Positions 46,021-58,757 of a stretch of 64,000 nt of DNA are shown in pieces. The notes below the pieces were generated by a model, which saw nothing but the letters and a program-made list of their open reading frames with translations, had not been told where the DNA came from and did no database searches. The translations under genes and the position numbers were made by a program. This stretch comes from Dermanyssus gallinae (lineage: Eukaryota; Arthropoda; Arachnida; Mesostigmata; Dermanyssidae), in contig QVRM01005978.1 in assembly GCA_003439945.1 (NCBI GenBank), positions 240,001 to 304,000 on the forward strand, read 5' to 3'. The stretch's first letter is position 1; each line of letters starts with the position of its first letter.

Positions 46021-48479
46021 CTAAAAAATGTTTTAATTCTAGATCTAAGAGAGAAGAAGAAGAGAGAGAGGCCTCCGGAGGGTGGCACAGTCACCGTCTA
46101 AAGGAACCCAACCGGGCAAAAAGCGGCTTCGCTGCAAGAGCAACATTGAGGACAAAGACAATTAAGATGACCATGGCGACAACATGGGCTCCGAGGATCA
46201 GCACAATGGAAGAGACTTGGCTTCAGATCGAAGAGCAGGGCGATCATTTTCGGCGTCAAAATTCGCAATTTTACGGCGGCTAAGGCAAAAAAACTGCCCG
46301 TGAGATTTGAATGGCATGCAACGGTGAATTGGTTGTAGAGGTATACAACGACGAGAATACGGCGGCTTTTTTTGGAGTTGAAAGCACTCGCTGGTACATC
46401 GGTTATCTCCCGCAAGGCTTCCCGCGAACGAATAAGGGGGACTATCTACGGAGTTCACCGCTCCATCTTCGAGCCTTTTATGATTGAGTCCCGATCCACA
46501 GCGTTCCTGAGGCAGTGCATGACTTTAGAAGTTTAGCGCTATGACGCGAGAATGCTTTTTGGCATGTTCCCGAAGGGGAAGGGTTTGAAGGATTTGACGC
46601 GTATATAAGGAGTTTAATCTGTACAATTACCGGCTACTTTTGATAAACAGTAAATCATTATTATGCTGTAAGGATATTATTATACGGCTACGGGCCTTGT
46701 CTGCGTTTCTCACCTCGCCACACCCGCCTCGCGCCTCCGCCAACAAGACGCTGTTCGGCTCAGGGACGCGCGTCAGTCTAATTGTCCTTCACAATCGGAC
46801 AAGTCACCAGGCAGAAGAAATGGGACCAAATCGCTACTCAGCCTACCCACCTAACATTTTGTGGGCGCGCCAGTTAGATGTGGACGACATTAGGCTAAAG
46901 GCAATCTCATCGGACGCCGCCGGGCCAATGATCAAGCGTCTGGGGCAAGAATGCACTCAAAATGTTAAAGGAACTTGGGAAAGAGCTGGCCATTGAGGCC
47001 ACATCGTAGTCAAAATCGACCGCCTTTCTCCGACAGACGGTGTCACTGAAGCTTCAGAGAGGCAACGCCCGTATTATGTTGAGTGTTCACTAATGCCCAA
47101 GCAATAATAATACAAACAATATTGTAAATATTATATAACTTACATATTATATTTGCTATACCTATGCATTATTTATAATAAAAATAAACCCCTGCTAAGC
47201 ACACTATTATTATCAACTGAGTCCACTACTCACTTTAATCAGTGCAGATGACACCACCAACACGCTCGCCACCACTATCAGCAACCCTAGCACCCCAGCA
47301 TGACCATAACCATTGTCATCATAAGGTAAATGCGTTTGTAATAGTGATTCATCCATCCATAAAACTATCACACAAGAGTCAAACAGAAGTAGCAATGCCA
47401 CCAGAATATGTAACAATTTCAATACTAATTACGTAAAGTACAAACGCAATTACGTACATAAATTAAAATAATTGCCTTGCTCATTCGTCTCACCCTCCCA
47501 TATTTAAAAGTTAATTGTTTTTTAATTAATTTAAGCTGACAACTATTTCTGGAACTATCGGGTTATACAGGGATGACTGGGCTAACCCTGAATTAGCGAA
47601 CACCTGACCACACGTTCACGCGAAGAGAATAGCCTACTCCAAAGCGCTAACATAGCAAAGTGAAATAAATAAATGTTACTAACTATTAATTCGTTTAATT
47701 CAAAACTGCATCATGTAGTGCTAACGTTGTCAAATAAGAATTATATAAAGGATGCGTATTAGAAACGAAGCAAGGAAAATTACACAGTCACATGCATAAC
47801 GCAGGACACAAATATTCATGAGCTAGAACATCTGGGACGCAAACAAGTACAGACACATCAGCGACAAGGTACAGATTCAGCATCTTTGAGAATGACAAGA
47901 AGTGTTCTTAATTTGCGGTCAAATAGCCCCAGGTATGTGCAGAAGTTAAAACTTTTACAAACTTGAAGTTTTGGTTCTCCCTATATTCGCTATGAGTTCG
48001 TAAGATTTTAGAACTAATCAATAAGTTGCCAGATACAAAGTGTTTAAAAAAATTCGTTCAAGGCACATTTCAAGTGTGAAAGTAGTCGACGACTTTTTAC
48101 TGTCGTTCTCTTAACCTACGTTGTAAATAATTAGCTCAAGCTGGTCCAGTCTTTTATTGAGACTTATTGTGAGAAAGGCAGGCAGAAAATAAAGATTAAA
48201 ATGATCATTACTTTGAATTCACTCATGACTATTTTAAGATCGATGTTACGAAGTTTACCAAGCAGTGCCGTGGTTCCCGCTATATTTGCCAATACTTGCT
48301 CAACATGTCAGCTGAAAATTAAGCATGAGGTCTCACAACTAAGTAGATGAAGTGGCTAACTAGATCTAGAGATGCGCGTTGATCTTGATGATATGGTCTG
48401 GCATCTACTGCCGCACATTAACTTTTTCGACCAAAGCGTAAAATGTTCATATTGGTTAAATTTATATTTGACTAATTAT
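46021..48479. other. Intergenic; weak coding traces only
   Basis: At 46280-46450 the plus strand reads NGELVVEVYNDENTAAFFGV, then PQGFPRTNKGDY, which loosely recalls the LVEV---------L and P---NTTKG pattern of some LINE ORF1 proteins. Support is weak. A 118-codon plus frame at 46640-46996 has no domain. From 47100 to 48480 the sequence is AT-rich with no gene. Confidence 0.3.
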
Positions 48480-48990
48480 GTGCACATCATTTTGTTGTCG
48501 TTCATAAATACAACTGTACATGCGCTTTCGTGACCTCGAGTATTTACGACCAAATCGTCTGCGTAAATTTCGTGTACTGTTTTTACCTCGCGTAGATATT
48601 CGGCAAACCTGTCATGTAAGTGGCACGCAGAACTAAATAGGCTCACAGAGTAGTTACGTTGGGTCAGGCCGACTGCTTGTCTCGTCTGATTGGGTCTCCA
48701 AGATAATGGATTTCGTTTTTGACAGGCTAATCAAAATAGGACGAGGTTATCTCTTACATGTATTTACTACCAAGCCGAAGTCAATAAAGAACGTTATTCT
48801 CCTGTCGACCTGGGTGATGGAGTCATCAATGCCACCGTGAATAATTTTCAGTAGCATAAAGTTCCGTTAGATTGTAAACATAAATGGATCAAGAACCGAC
48901 CTTTGAAGGCCAGTAGAAGGCCATTTTGGCAGCACGAATAGTACTTACATAACGCTCCCGAGAGGTACGTAGACCTACTTCGAGGTGTTC
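48480..48990 (-). pseudogene. Possible LINE relic (tentative)
   Basis: Scattered minus-strand readings fit a decayed RT: GLQRSVLDPFMFTI (compare QGSVLGP-LF-I) near 48905, IDDSITQVDRRITFFIDFGL near 48815 and PILISLSKTKSIILETQ near 48725, where K-T/S-K is usual after the palm. Spacing and order agree with a LINE. Stops and shifts are frequent. Confidence 0.35.
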
Positions 48991-50516
48991 TCATTCAGTT
49001 TATTCACCATATCATTGGTAGTTACAAGTAATTTGTATGTCTTATAAGTCACTGTTACAACTAAGCAGGTAATTCACACGTTCCTGCAGTGACTGTGCGT
49101 TGATTGACGCGCATCGTGTCAAGTGGTAGCGGTTATTACATTCATACATGTTATATTCTCCACAAAATTTGCACACACATTCGTCAAATTCATAACACGC
49201 TTCGAGGTGTTCTGAGTCTACGCTATGGGTCGGAGAAATGCCACGCAACTCCAAGTCTGGGCGACGGGGAGGATTACGGGTTTAGTTACAAATTTGTGAG
49301 TCCCAAACTAGTTGCTGACAGCGGCCAGGGGCGCATGTGCATTATGCACTTCTGAAACCTCCCATGCTTAAGTACTATCAAAGCCCGAGCAGGTTACAAT
49401 AGCCGTTGACGTGATCAACGCAGGTGTTCAAAGTTGGGCTAAGTTGGGATCAAGTCGACTGCATGCGTAAATGCTCTTGCATCAAGGTTTGACACGTACT
49501 CCTTAGACCGGGAATTCGTAAGACGTTAACATTCGAATCACCCAGTATAGTACATGGCATTCTGTGTTGTTGTAGCACCAAGAGCTGTTCCAGGATATTA
49601 TTTTATAATAGTAAAATCTTGAATGAGTTAATAAGTTAATTACATTCCAACATGCCCATTCTAATCTTATGAGGATATCCATCTCAATATATACTACACG
49701 TATTTCGTCGCTTCTGCAAAGGTTCAGTTGTATTATTACTTCATTTGTATATGCCTTTTACTACTGCGAAAGGCTAAATGCGACTGCCTTGATATCTACG
49801 GCCACAAATCTGTGTGCCAGTATTCAGTAGTTGGCGCGCCTTTGAAGTAGGGATTTTGATGTGACAGATTAACCACGAGGACAAGGTTTCTTACGGTCGA
49901 TAAGCTTTAAAGACATTTTCGTGCACATTTTTTGCTTACACTGAACTTGCTGCGGCTGCATGGAGCCTTATTATTTATAAGCACTGCATAAATTCACTTA
50001 AAATTACGTAATGTCGGAGTACCCGTTCGTCCTATTCCATTGGGAAAAAACTACCTCTTCTGAGAAACTAGGTTACCCCCAATAAGAACATTTTTGCAAA
50101 AGCTTGTTTTTTACAGGGTCACAATCGCGAGGACCACCGGGCCCAACAAAATGAGACTCGTATGCTACTATGATAAACATGGTTTGTGGTTGTTTCCAGC
50201 AGCTTCGTGGTCTGAAGCAAACAGTGGTCGAAAAGCCTCCATACTATGTAATCTAATGCGTATTCTACCGCGCTTACCCTTAATTCCGACCGTACTCTAG
50301 ATAACCATCTGCGTCGTTTGCCTCAGGCTTCTCTGAGAGAAGAAGGTGTCGATGCCTTAGAGAGTTTCAAATCTCGACCTTAAGCATTATTTGTAATCAA
50401 GAACGAGAAACTCTGGAAGAGTCAAATTTTCCCATCAAAATAGTTTTAGGTGAGAATTATATGAATACAATACATTTGTAAATTTGTTTTAGGAATAAAA
50501 GAAGCCATCATGACAG

Positions 50517-50563
<47 letters not shown>

Positions 50564-50724
50564 TCTAAGTTTATGGGTAATCCTCATAAAACGATTTGCG
50601 CTTTCGAATACATGAAGTTGCTAGACTATAGAATCGTAGGTGCGTCGTGTTCCGTTTAGACCTAGAGGAAGCTTAAAAATGTGGAGAATATCAAAATCCT
50701 TAGCCATCAGAGCACGTTAGATGA
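48991..50724. other. Intergenic, no gene recognised
   Basis: Unique-looking AT-rich sequence, an (AT)n at 50521-50560, nothing else. Confidence 0.45.
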
Positions 50725-50830
50725 ATATATATATATATATATACACATAAATATACATATATGTATATATATACATATATATACATATATGTATATATAT
50801 ACATATATATACATATATGTATATATATAG
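50725..50830. repeat. Higher-order AT/CATATG repeat, about 32-bp period
   Basis: The unit TACATATATGTATATATATA followed by CATATA recurs about three times; each unit contains the palindrome CATATATG. It differs from the plain (AT)n tracts. Confidence 0.85.
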
Positions 50831-51289
50831 GGTAACCAAAAACATTTTAATCATAGCGCTATTTTTGCTGTGTTTCGAGAGCCAAACCATTAAACAGTTT
50901 GGGGGTAGACAGTACTCTATAATGAAGGATGGATCGCTATGCGACACATAATATAAGGTTTGATTAACAAAGGTTAAATACAATCATTTATATAACATTC
51001 ACTTATCGTTAAACATGTTTTCAGAATGGAGAAAGTTTAAAGCCACAACTCGCAAACTGTGTTACACTTTTGGTTGACCAAATTTTTCATGTGCAGCAAC
51101 TGTGAAAAGAATACCCGAAAGGTTGGAGGAGACCGGGTCGATTATCGATGTCAAACCATCGCCACATGTTTGTCCAGGTTTTCCAACAGAAAGCATCGTG
51201 GTTGTTCGCTAGAATGTGGCCGCGGGTCAGGGAACATCCATTCGACATTGTTCTAAAGAATGCAGCAGGTAGAATCTGTGTTCCCCTGA

Positions 51290-51515
51290 AACACTGCATA
51301 ATGTATTCTCACAACAGAGTTGCGGTATTATGCCTACAAAAAACTAGCTGAACCAACAGCTTCAGCTTACAGACGCTTTTGCACAGCGAAGAGAGTTCGC
51401 TAGTTAAATAACAGAATAACAACAAACGATAGGCTTTTTAACAAAATCAATGAAACATCAACATAAAATTAAGTCCTCAGCGATGAAGTTTATTTTCATG
51501 TTGATGTTCATGTAG
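51290..51515 (+). pseudogene. Transposase-like relic
   Basis: One frame reads LRYYAYKKLAEPTASAYRRF followed by CTAKRVR, then after stops VLSDEVYFHVDVHV. YK---A/L-------R--F and SDE--FH motifs in this order are typical of a group of IS630/Tc-like transposases of arthropods, where SDE--FH holds a catalytic acidic residue. Similar block YAYKNLAK lies at 38.97 kb. Confidence 0.4.
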
Positions 51516-52270
51516 TTATCTAGTAGTAGCGTAACGTGGTAATGATTTAGTCGGCCGTTTAGATATACGCTTTATAGAAAAGGTATGGCATATTTTGTGG
51601 TGTCAAAAAATTGACAGGTGGTAGATTTAATGCATTTTACTGCTTGACAACAAATTCCAGTAACCAGGTGAACGTCGGAGCTTACAACAAATCTTTTCAT
51701 ACGCAATTATGCAAATGTTTAGATACACCGAGAACACGCAGGAGTAGGAAAAGGAGAGGAGAGGCATTAGGCCATTTACACTGCTTTCTGCCTGTATTGA
51801 AGTTTCACAAGTCATAAGTTAAGCTTGCGGCGGACGGTTAGGGGCTTTGAGTGGCCCCTTAGCGAAGTAAAATTAACTAACTAATAAAAAGCCAAGTCGT
51901 ACCGATTGGCACACTTGAAATGCCCAGAGCGCCCAAAACTAAAAAAAAACTAGATATCTATGCATCGGCCTACCTCTTCACCAAGACAGATCGATTTTAG
52001 TACGTGTTCAAACACCATGCCTTTTAGCGCGCAGACTTCGTTGTGTCATGACGTGTAGTTGACCTGCAACCGCTCTTATGTGCATTAGCGTGAATGTTTC
52101 GCATTTTGTCTCTAAATGTATATATTTGTTTATTATTGGGACCAAGAAGTCATCTCATTAACAACATCTAATTTATTTTAACTAATGTAGATAACAAATT
52201 CAGTAGTCATTCAGTTTCGCAACACTTAGGTGTGTAAACATAATTCGGCAACGACGCGTCTTGCACTTAC
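51516..52270. other. Intergenic, no gene recognised
   Basis: AT-rich sequence without coding support, ending at the (TAA)n tract of the retroelement. Confidence 0.45.
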
Positions 52271-52275
52271 TCTAG

Positions 52276-52391
<116 letters not shown>

Positions 52392-52462
52392 TGTCATTCA
52401 GTTATTACAATTGTGAGGTATGAACGTTTATGCCAAGTTGATCCTGCTCCGGTCGCTTTCTA

Positions 52463-55362
52463 TCAATTCATGGCGCCTATGATGGAAGCCACATTTCCTC
52501 TACAAACGGCCAAAGACATCATCTGTCTTAAAAACATGGCCTCGCGTCGATCGCCTGTAACTTCAGCTATGCGTTTTCCGAGTTCTTTCAAGATTTTCGC
52601 TGTACCTGAGCTGATTGGGCCGAGCGTCTCTAATGTAATGGGTACAAAGTGGTAGCTTCTAGATAGCTCGAGATACTTCCTTCGTTTTTCAGAATCCGCG
52701 CGCTCGGCTACCCATCCCGACTCAACGGCGCTGTGGTGTAAATACGATAAGGCCGCCGTGCATGAAACCGTTACATCCCATACAAGGCTTTTTCCGTGTG
52801 ACCACAACGGGATGGTGACCCCGTCAGGCCGCAGCTCACTACTGCCGTTAAGGCCATTCGGCTCGGGTGTAGATGGTATCCCTGCCCTTCTAAGAGCTCT
52901 TCTAACTATGGCGTTAAGTTCAGCGTGTCTTGTAATTCTGCCGGAACTTTTCAGACAGCTTAACGGGTGTAACCCGTGAGAGTCAACAGGTTGGCCGCAT
53001 CGCAGACATGAGAAGGGCTGGCAGACGGGGGCGCCTATTCTAAGAGCTGACACCATGCGGAAAGAGTTTGGGTCCAGCATAGTGCCAAGCTGACAGGAGG
53101 GCAGCGCTTGAAGCCAGCCCCCGCTGAAGGGATGTTGAGCCGCTAGAAAGACGGCACGCTCTCTTGCTGATGTTAGGCTATCTGTTATATCTCGTGCGGA
53201 CTTCTTAGTTTTGCAAGCGTCGAGATGATTCTGACTCACGTGTTCTCTCAGAGGGCCGGGGTCGAGTTGACTTCTGACTGTGGTATCCGCCACTATTGCT
53301 GCCTTTTGTAGTTCAATCTTTGCTTCCTCGTCAATGAGTGATTCCGCCAGGAAGCTAAATTGATTCAGGGATGCAGCATAGCATACTGCAGCTAGATCTG
53401 TGGCTCTTCTTATTCCAAGGCCTCCGTTTCCGATAGGAAGGCTAGCTCTGTTCCACGTGTTTCCTTCTAAGTCAATGTTTAGTATTTCGCTTAGAATGTC
53501 TCTGGTGGTCTCGTCGTAGGCTGCAAGGCCTTCCATGTGTTTTAGAGTCTGGCAAGTTCGTAGCAGGTAGACAAATCTTGGTGAACCAAGACTGTGTCTC
53601 CAAAGGCACAGAGCCACCTGCGGGTGCATACTTGTCAGTCGTGGGCGAATCTTTACCAGGGTCTCTCGTTTGGCATCAAGAGCGCGTGGAATTCCTTCGG
53701 GCATTACAGGAGAACCTAGAACATCTAGGTTATCCTGAGTTACAAGAGATATCCCAGGAAGTGCTTCCATGATTGTTTGTACGGCCTGCGCTTGATCTTG
53801 AGATGTACCTCCGACAGCTAAAACCTCGCACTTGGCCGCGTTGAGGGTCAGCCCTCCCGGTTCCTCGAAGTTCAGTATAGCCTGCAAATCCCTCGCCACG
53901 ACATTTGCGGGACCACCCAAGACGGCGTCGTCTAGGTACCAGATATTGAAAGGGCTCTGTAAGCTAGATACCAGATCAGAAATGCCGAGGCAGAACAGAG
54001 CTGGTCCCAATGGGTCTCCCTGCTGAATGCCAGTTTGCGACTCTATGATCGTGTCTGTGTTCCAAGCGAGGATTGAGAAATCTCTATAACCTTGCCATAT
54101 CATTGGATAGAGTCGTGGAGCTTTTCTCTTTACTTCGTCGAAAATTTTGTCCCTTCTTATTGTGTTGAACGCGTTTTGAAAGTCTAGTTTGACTAGTACT
54201 TTTGTCGGACCTTTTGTTTCCAGAAAAGCGCGTGTAGCGTGAACAGTAGCCTCTGCTCCTCCTCTAATGGCAACACCCATTTGATGGGGTGAAACCGCAG
54301 CAACTATGGTCCGTTTGTTCAAAGCCATCGCGATCTTTGAAGCCATTCTTCGTAGAGTTAGTCCGCATGCTATGGGCCTGATGGAATTATCCTTCTTTCG
54401 GAGGGCAGTTAAGCTTGCGCCATAAAAAACGGATTGGCAGAACGATGGCAAAGCCCCATTGAGCACTCTAGCCATAAGAATGCCTAGCTCTTCCAGAAGA
54501 CGCTCTGAGGATGGAATCGTTTGGCTTAGCATGTCCCGAAGATGTCGAGGCCGTAGGCCGTCTAAACCGGCTCCACTTGCACAAGGGAAAGATCGAATGG
54601 TCTCTAAAACTAGAGGTCCTTCAATTTTATCCAGGCCTAGAGTGGCGGGCTGTTGCAGAAGGTCTAACTGTTCTTGACACCCGGGTGGACTAACTGGGTG
54701 TTTGCTACGTAGTTCAGACTCGGTATGTTCATTTTGTGGTGCCAATGTGTCTGAGGAGAGTAGCGACCGAGCAGCAGAGCGAATATCGCCCTCTGCTAAT
54801 TTCATCTCTGCCTGGCGCACGCTGTATTGGTCGTTGGTGAAGTGAGACTTCTTGCCGATCGTGCTAGGTATGGTCGAATCAGCGAGACTTTGAAGTGTTC
54901 GAAAGTCTATTTCCGCAACATTACTTTTAATTATTTTAGTAAGTGTTTTCTCCTGATTTTTTTGGTGAGGTAGTGTAAACATCAATGATGGAAGCATCAT
55001 AAGATTATTCCAACTTTCAGGATCGAGCTTTGTGTTAAAGTTGCTTAATGCTGCCGTATATACTATAGTACAGACTTCTCTAGCCCCACGAGGTATGATT
55101 CTGGCAAGCCTTAAACTTCTGCGGGCATGTGATAAGGCTTGTACTAATAATTTCGAGTCTGGTTGGGTGTCGGTGTTTGATGTAATGGTTATCTGGTTGT
55201 TCGGTCCCGGATTATTATCCGTACGGAGGCTTCGACAACGAGCTACAGAGTGTTTTCGTGTTATGTGAATTTTCAGGCCCTTAGATTTTTTTTCTATTTT
55301 CAGGCCCTGGCTCGCCCACAGTACTCGCAAACATATGGTGTCTGGGAGAGCGGTAAAGCCAT
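52463..55362 (-). CDS. Reverse transcriptase/restriction-like endonuclease ORF, one N-terminal frameshift
   Basis: From the ATG at 55362 the frame reads MALPLSQTPYVCEYCGRA, the first half of a C2H2 finger, then meets stops. Shifted by one base, the frame from 55330 carries the finger's second half (GLKIHITRKH) and stays open for 955 codons. In that numbering: RT motif A KLDFQNAF (Asp382), motif B QTGIQQGDPLGPALF (433-447), motif C YLDD (465-468). A CCHC cluster follows (Cys775, Cys778, His788, Cys792), then RHAELN and endonuclease residues RPDG (Asp836) and WDVTV (Asp852). The 13-base block AGGGCCTGAAAAT occurs twice around the shift, so a small duplication may have broken the frame. It would copy its RNA by target-primed reverse transcription in the nucleus. 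The rest is intact, hence young. Confidence 0.9.
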
Positions 55363-55415
55363 CTCCGAGTCGTTCTCGGTGGCATCTCGAGTATTGTGGT
55401 GTTGTTGGCTAGTCG

Positions 55416-55453
<38 letters not shown>

Positions 55454-55455
55454 TA

Positions 55456-55950
<495 letters not shown>

Positions 55951-56215
55951 TTATTATTTATTACATGTTAAACGATGTTACAGTTGAGAGGTCTGAACGT
56001 ATTATTGCAAAGTTTTTTTAAATAATTAGTTCACTCCATGGCGCCTAAAATAGATGCCGCGTTTCCTCTGCAAACGGCCAAGGACAACGCTTGCCTCAAG
56101 AATTGACCCTCTCTTCGGTCGTTCGTGACCTCCTGAATTCGCTTACTCAAATCTTTGAGAAATGCTCCGGTTCCCTTGCTGATTGGTCCTAGTGTCTCCA
56201 TGGCAATAATATTAA
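55951..56215 (-). mobile_element. 3' end of a second Dong/R4-like LINE copy
   Basis: Shares TCCATGGCGCCTAAAATAGA, CAAACGGCCAAGGACA and CTGATTGGTCCTAGTGTCTC-type sequence with the 3' end of the 52 kb element (end of ORF plus UTR), but with more differences than the 8.5 kb copy. Its UTR (CATGTTAAACGATGTTAC) matches the scrap at 33856. It carries a long (TAA)n tail. 5'-truncated. Confidence 0.8.
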
Positions 56216-56292
56216 TAATAATAATAACTGTCTTTGCGTGAACCGACTTCTGAAACTAAATGCCAATATGTGCGAGTTAATATCCTGTATGA

Positions 56293-56520
56293 ATGTATGT
56301 ATGTATGCGCGTACGTATCAGTGAAACTATAAACTATGCATTCTTTGCGGATGATATAGCGACGTTCTTAAACGTCCCTGAGGCGAACGCCGTCATATCT
56401 GGCATTAATCGATATGGTCTACACGCGGAGAAAGGCCAACAATCACATGACGATGCCCGTCGTAATTTCGAAAATCGCACCGCGTATCACGTCACACGTT
56501 ACGACACGTTGGAGCTTGGC
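56293..56520 (+). pseudogene. LINE reverse-transcriptase scrap (motif C)
   Basis: The frame reads SETINYAFFADDIATFLNVP, then INRYGLHAEKG. An F-A-D-D box followed 25-30 residues later by G---N/HAEK is the usual palm C/D arrangement in non-LTR elements. Upstream motifs are absent and the sequence after 56520 is not recognisable. Confidence 0.45.
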
Positions 56521-58146
56521 GGTCGAAGAGCGGCGACGCAGTTCGGAGCGTTTTCCGACCGACTTCTCCGAACCACTTCGATCATTATTCAGGTAGATGT
56601 GTCAACCCGTGTTTCGCCGCCCGTGCGAACACCTAGACGCGGCAGAGGCAGGTATATTTGCACTATATTTGTGCAAGCCTCGATTCATCCTTACCGATTT
56701 GTTCATCGGTGCGCTCACCTGCCTACCAAGCATCCAGCCGCCTGTTCGTTCGCTGCGTGATCACCTGGGAGAGCCGCCGCGAGGACGTAACTACACAACA
56801 ATGTCACATTGTTTGTCACCAATTGGATGTGGCACCACTTCTTTTTTGATACGCCCGAATAGCCGATGCTACCGTCGCGGCTATTGCCTGCCGGTATTAC
56901 CACGTGCTACCACCTACCGGTAGTGTTCGTGCTCGAAATGCTACTGCAGAAGAAATCTTGCGTCAGGAATGAATGGAAAAGCAATGGCTGCTGTAGAAAG
57001 AATTAGGGGAAACAGTGTGTCACGACTTTTTCGGCGGCCCTTGCAAAACTCAAGAACACAACAGCGGCCTTGTGCAAATGTCGTGATGAATCTGCTCTAA
57101 GATGGCTGTTGAACCATATCTTTATTCTCGAGCCCTAATAGAACCGTTCGCTATACCGCTCTTTTAGGGCAGACAAAGGCAGAAAGACAAAGACTCGTGT
57201 TGTGTCACGTGAGCATGTGTGAGACAACGAAGCAGAGAATGAATCTATACGGTCGCATCTGTGCGCGCGACGCGTGATTTCAGTCGTTGCTATATGTCTA
57301 AATACCACTCTTACACTAGTATGCACAACGTATAAAGAACTTAATATATATATATATATATATATATAAGTTCGTCATCTGAGATACCGTTTTAGTATGG
57401 CTGATGCGGCTTAAATTATTATTTTATCACGTTAGAAGTCACCAGAACGTAAACCAAAAACCCTCCATACTATTGAGCACTTTTTAATTTAGCAGCTGCA
57501 GCAGCAGCAGCTATAAGCCCTGATTTTCATTTACCGCAAGTATGATGCAACATAGCAGAAATTCAAAAATAGATTCTTCGATTTATTGCACGGGAAAATG
57601 GGTATGCATGATTAATATTGGTATTTCTCGCAGCAATCTAGATGTGTATATGTATGTATGTATTTAGTAGCATATTCATATTTCAATCAAATTGTACACG
57701 AGCTATGCGCTCCTGCGTCGCACTCGACTTTGAAGACCGATTGAGACCCCAATATGACCCATCTGGGCCCATCAAGGTCCGTCCTTCCGTTTGCTTATCC
57801 CGTGCAGCACGGCTCCCCCGCATCTTCCCAAGAGCCGAGCGGAAGTTTTGCGTCCCGCCAAGTTCAATAGCTGCCCTTTTATCGGCCAGCTGACCATTCG
57901 GCGTTTCTCCCCATAGGCGATTGGCCGGTGTAAGAAGTATTAGTAACAGTAGTAGTAGTAGTAGTACTGGTCTAGATCTCTCCTCAAGACGCATTACATG
58001 ACAGGGATGGCATCTCGTCGTTCTCATCGTTGTCGTTGTTTTCAGTTGTTGCCAGCCCCTGTTGCTGATGTGGAGTCAGGCCACCACGTTGTGACTCACG
58101 GTGCTGCTGTTGTTGTTGTTAATGCTGTTGTTACGGTGGTGGCGTC
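56521..58146. other. Intergenic, no firm gene
   Basis: A minus-strand frame from an ATG at 57994 (MRLEERSRPVLLLLLLLLIL...) gives a 103-codon peptide with a signal-like start, but its Leu run comes from a (TAG)n repeat at 57946-57966, so I leave it uncalled. Poly-CAG at 57496-57512; (AT)n at 57345-57368. Confidence 0.4.
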
Positions 58147-58428
58147 CTACGCCGATTCAGCGGATGCTTCTTCAGCTGATTCGGATTCAGCTGACGAACT
58201 CTGTCCAGCAGACGCGCTCAACGGTTCGCTTACTTCCGTATCGGATGGCGCGCTCCTATGCAGCGCGACGCAGGTGCCTCTTCCGTTGCAAGCGCCACTA
58301 TGTTGGGCTTTGACGTTGTTCGTCCCCTCGTAGTACTCCTTGATGATGCATGGCGCTCCGGCATCCTTAGGCCCGACCGAATCGTAGAACAGCGGCGGCC
58401 GGTTGCACAGCACGAAACACGATGTGTT
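58147..58428 (-). CDS. Last exon of a secreted Cys-rich, acidic Ser-rich protein
   Basis: The frame opens after ACGAAG at 58429 and reads NTSCFVLCNRPPLFYDSVG..., then GAPCIIKEYYEG, SGACNGRGTCVALH and an acidic Ser/Ala/Glu tail (SSSAESESAEEASAESA) to a TAG at 58147. Joined in phase 0 to the exon ending at 59933, which adds one Cys (NHCPNN), it gives six cysteines spaced C-11-C-3-C-17-C-19-C-4-C. The C-x3-C ... PC ... G-C-x4-C layout recalls tick salivary families (basic-tail/Salp14-like, evasin-like), by general pattern only. A TACTAAC branch-point-like motif lies upstream; the polypyrimidine tract is weak. An in-frame ATG at 58455 also exists but would give no signal peptide. Confidence 0.55.
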   Translation of the reverse strand, partial: NTSCFVLCNRPPLFYDSVGPKDAGAPCIIKEYYEGTNNVKAQHSGACNGRGTCVALHRSAPSDTEVSEPLSASAGQSSSAESESAEEASAESA

Positions 58429-58725
58429 CTTCGTTGCCAATATTTTTTGTAACATGCAACATACGTGGGTGTAACAACATGGTTAGTAGCGTCACTTACG
58501 CGCAAACCTACCTAGTGTCTATCTGTCGACCTATATATGTCTACCTCCTACCACCATACATACATCCACACATGCATACATTCACACACGCACGCACGCA
58601 CGCAGCTAGGCATTACTACGTGATACTTACGTCTCAATGTAATAGTTCGGTCAGGTCATCATTGCGAGTTCGGCACATTGCATGTAGAGCACTCACGATT
58701 CCGCACGGCTAACGGCAGGGGTATA

Positions 58726-58757
<32 letters not shown>

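Noticed and set aside
49940..50090. Possible third copy of dispersed repeat family A
   Set aside because: Only a short shared run around TTCCATTGGGAAAAAA; no consistent alignment over the unit and no GACGAATTCT border.
57683..57994. 103-codon minus-strand peptide with a Leu-rich, signal-like start
   Set aside because: The hydrophobic run is produced by a (TAG)n repeat, and no further evidence supports the frame. Noted because it lies just downstream of the secreted-protein gene on the same strand.
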